Shown here: piece after piece, positions 62,974 through 64,000 of the stretch
Position numbering within the stretch: position 1 is the first letter of the stretch
Layout: each line of letters opens with the position of its first letter
Assembly (NCBI RefSeq): GCF_017894365.1
Contig: NZ_CP059467.1
Location: 3,410,001-3,474,000 of the forward strand
Origin: Aromatoleum bremense
GTDB lineage: Bacteria > Pseudomonadota > Gammaproteobacteria > Burkholderiales > Rhodocyclaceae
Direction: 5' to 3'
DNA: 64,000 nt
The notes under the pieces: generated by a model
Database searches by the model: none
What the model was told of the DNA's origin: nothing
The model's input: the letters and a program-made list of their open reading frames with translations, nothing else
Made by a program: the position numbers and the translations under genes

Positions 62974-64000
62974 CAAGCGGCGTACGCTGCTGATCGTCGA
63001 GGACGATCCGGCACTTCAGAAACAGATGCGCTGGGCTTTCGACGCTTTCGAGACAGTTGTCGCGAGTGATCGGGAAAGCGCGATCACGCAATTGAGACGT
63101 CATGAACCGGCGGTGGTGACGATGGATCTCGGGCTGCCCCCCGCGCCCGATGACGGCGTTGAGGGGTTTCGCCTGCTGGGCGAGATGCTCGCGCTGGCCC
63201 CCGATACCAAAATCATCGTCCTGACCGGGCAGCATGAGCGCGAAAACGCGGTGAAGGCCGTCGCCATGGGCGCCTATGATTTCTTCGGCAAGCCTTTTGA
63301 ACCCGAGTTGCTCGGCCTGACGATCGATCGCGCTTTTCGCCTGCACGACCTGCAAATGGAAAACCTGCGTTTGGCGACGCTCCAGGGAACCAGCCTGTCC
63401 GCTGTCCTCACGCGGGATTCGGCAATGCTCAAGGTCTGCCGCACCGTCGAGAAAGTGGCGCCGGCGAACGTGACGATCGCGCTGCTCGGAGAGAGCGGTA
63501 CCGGCAAGGAAATCCTGGCGCGCGGCCTGCATGCGATGTCGACGCGCGCAAAGGAGCGCTTTGTCGCGATCAACTGTGCCGCCATCCCGGAAACGCTGCT
63601 CGAAAGCGAACTGTTCGGCTACGAGAAAGGGGCCTTTACCGGGGCCGTGAAACAGACGCAGGGCAAGATCGAAGCTGCGCACAAGGGGACTTTTTTCCTT
63701 GACGAGATTGGTGACCTGCCGATGGCGCTGCAGGCAAAGCTGCTGCGTTTCCTGCAGGAGCGGGTCATCGAGAGGATCGGCGGCAGGGAAGAGATTCCGG
63801 TCGACGTGCGGATCGTGTGCGCGACGCACCGCGACTTGAAGGCGCAGATCAGCGCGGGCCTGTTCCGCGAGGACCTTTATTACCGGCTCGCCGAAATCGT
63901 CATCGAAATCCCGCCGTTGCGCGACCGGGACGGCGACGCGGTGCTTCTCGCGCATGCCTTCGTGCAGCGCTTCGCGCAAGCCAACGGACGGGGAACGATG
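62966..64000 (+). CDS. prsR: XrtA/PEP-CTERM system sigma-54 response regulator PrsR, partial
   Basis: 345 residues visible; the rest, including the C-terminal Fis-type HTH, lies beyond the window. Receiver: TLLIVEDDPALQKQMR, phospho-Asp in VVTMDLGLPP, Lys in FFGKPFEP. Sigma-54 AAA+ domain: GESGTGKE (Walker A), ESELFGYEKGAFTGA (GAFTGA sigma-54 contact), FFLDEIGDLP (Walker B), and REDLYYRL with the arginine finger region. Activated by PrsK, it should drive exopolysaccharide and PEP-CTERM genes from -24/-12 promoters. The ATG at 62966 overlaps the prsK stop. Confidence 0.94.
   Translation, partial: MNDKRRTLLIVEDDPALQKQMRWAFDAFETVVASDRESAITQLRRHEPAVVTMDLGLPPAPDDGVEGFRLLGEMLALAPDTKIIVLTGQHERENAVKAVAMGAYDFFGKPFEPELLGLTIDRAFRLHDLQMENLRLATLQGTSLSAVLTRDSAMLKVCRTVEKVAPANVTIALLGESGTGKEILARGLHAMSTRAKERFVAINCAAIPETLLESELFGYEKGAFTGAVKQTQGKIEAAHKGTFFLDEIGDLPMALQAKLLRFLQERVIERIGGREEIPVDVRIVCATHRDLKAQISAGLFREDLYYRLAEIVIEIPPLRDRDGDAVLLAHAFVQRFAQANGRGTM

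Overview
The window is high-GC DNA (roughly 60-65 percent by eye) with the gene content of a betaproteobacterium, most likely Rhodocyclales (Azoarcus, Aromatoleum or Thauera type). This rests on three things: the XrtA/PEP-CTERM exopolysaccharide genes at the right end, the PHA-synthase-like DUF3141 protein, and the general style of the core genes. The organism assignment is inference; no rRNA or taxonomic marker is present.

Layout. (1) 1-9.3 kb, minus strand: an integrated mobile element. A tightly overlapping gene train runs from an excisionase-like HTH protein through a primase/helicase replication protein and several orphan proteins to DUF2924, a large serine recombinase and a recombinase-accessory protein. 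Two satellite genes and the DUF2924 gene share one conserved promoter-like element. (2) 9.5-18.0 kb, plus: a type I restriction-modification operon with two different complete hsdM genes, then hsdS and hsdR, followed by a RelE/HigB-like toxin, an HTH antitoxin and a DUF6941-like protein. (3) 18.5-22.5 kb: housekeeping genes dtd and def, a fragment of the ribosome-rescue gene arfB, an orphan gene, and a D-tartrate dehydratase gene divergent from its probable LysR regulator. (4) 22.7-26.7 kb: an IS21-family element carrying two passengers, a zinc-ribbon protein and a ParB-like protein. (5) 26.7-30.3 kb: gene debris and two Fic-domain genes, each with repeated operator-like motifs at its start.

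(6) 30.4-35.4 kb: an arsenic resistance operon arsR-arsC-arsD-arsA-acr3 followed by a SigZ-type sigma factor. (7) 35.6-49.5 kb: stress and redox functions. These are a thiolase, a membrane ferric-reductase-like flavoprotein with a cytochrome b5 domain protein, an OsmC protein, an internally duplicated orphan protein, a two-component system, a c-type cytochrome with a DUF4395 membrane protein, a four-gene ABC/LolA-like/beta-barrel export module, and an ArsP-like permease with a redox-active thioredoxin. Broken genes (metallo-hydrolase, ABC transporter, amidotransferase, rhodanese, IS21) lie between them. (8) 50.3-59.1 kb: assorted chromosomal genes including a RIO1-type kinase, a ferritin-like protein, an orphan HicA-like toxin, the DUF3141 protein, a lipoprotein and an esterase. 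A candidate small RNA with anti-Shine-Dalgarno motifs lies at about 52.0 kb. (9) 59.4-64 kb: the start of an XrtA exopolysaccharide locus: sugar transferase, sensor kinase PrsK and sigma-54 activator PrsR, the last cut by the window end.

The strongest new leads are: the three-copy promoter/leader element in the left mobile element; the tandem hsdM arrangement; a toxin promoter whose perfect -10 box overlaps the toxin start codon; operator arrays at the two fic genes; the ParB-carrying IS21 element with 24-bp-periodic terminal repeats; and the candidate small RNA near 52.0 kb.
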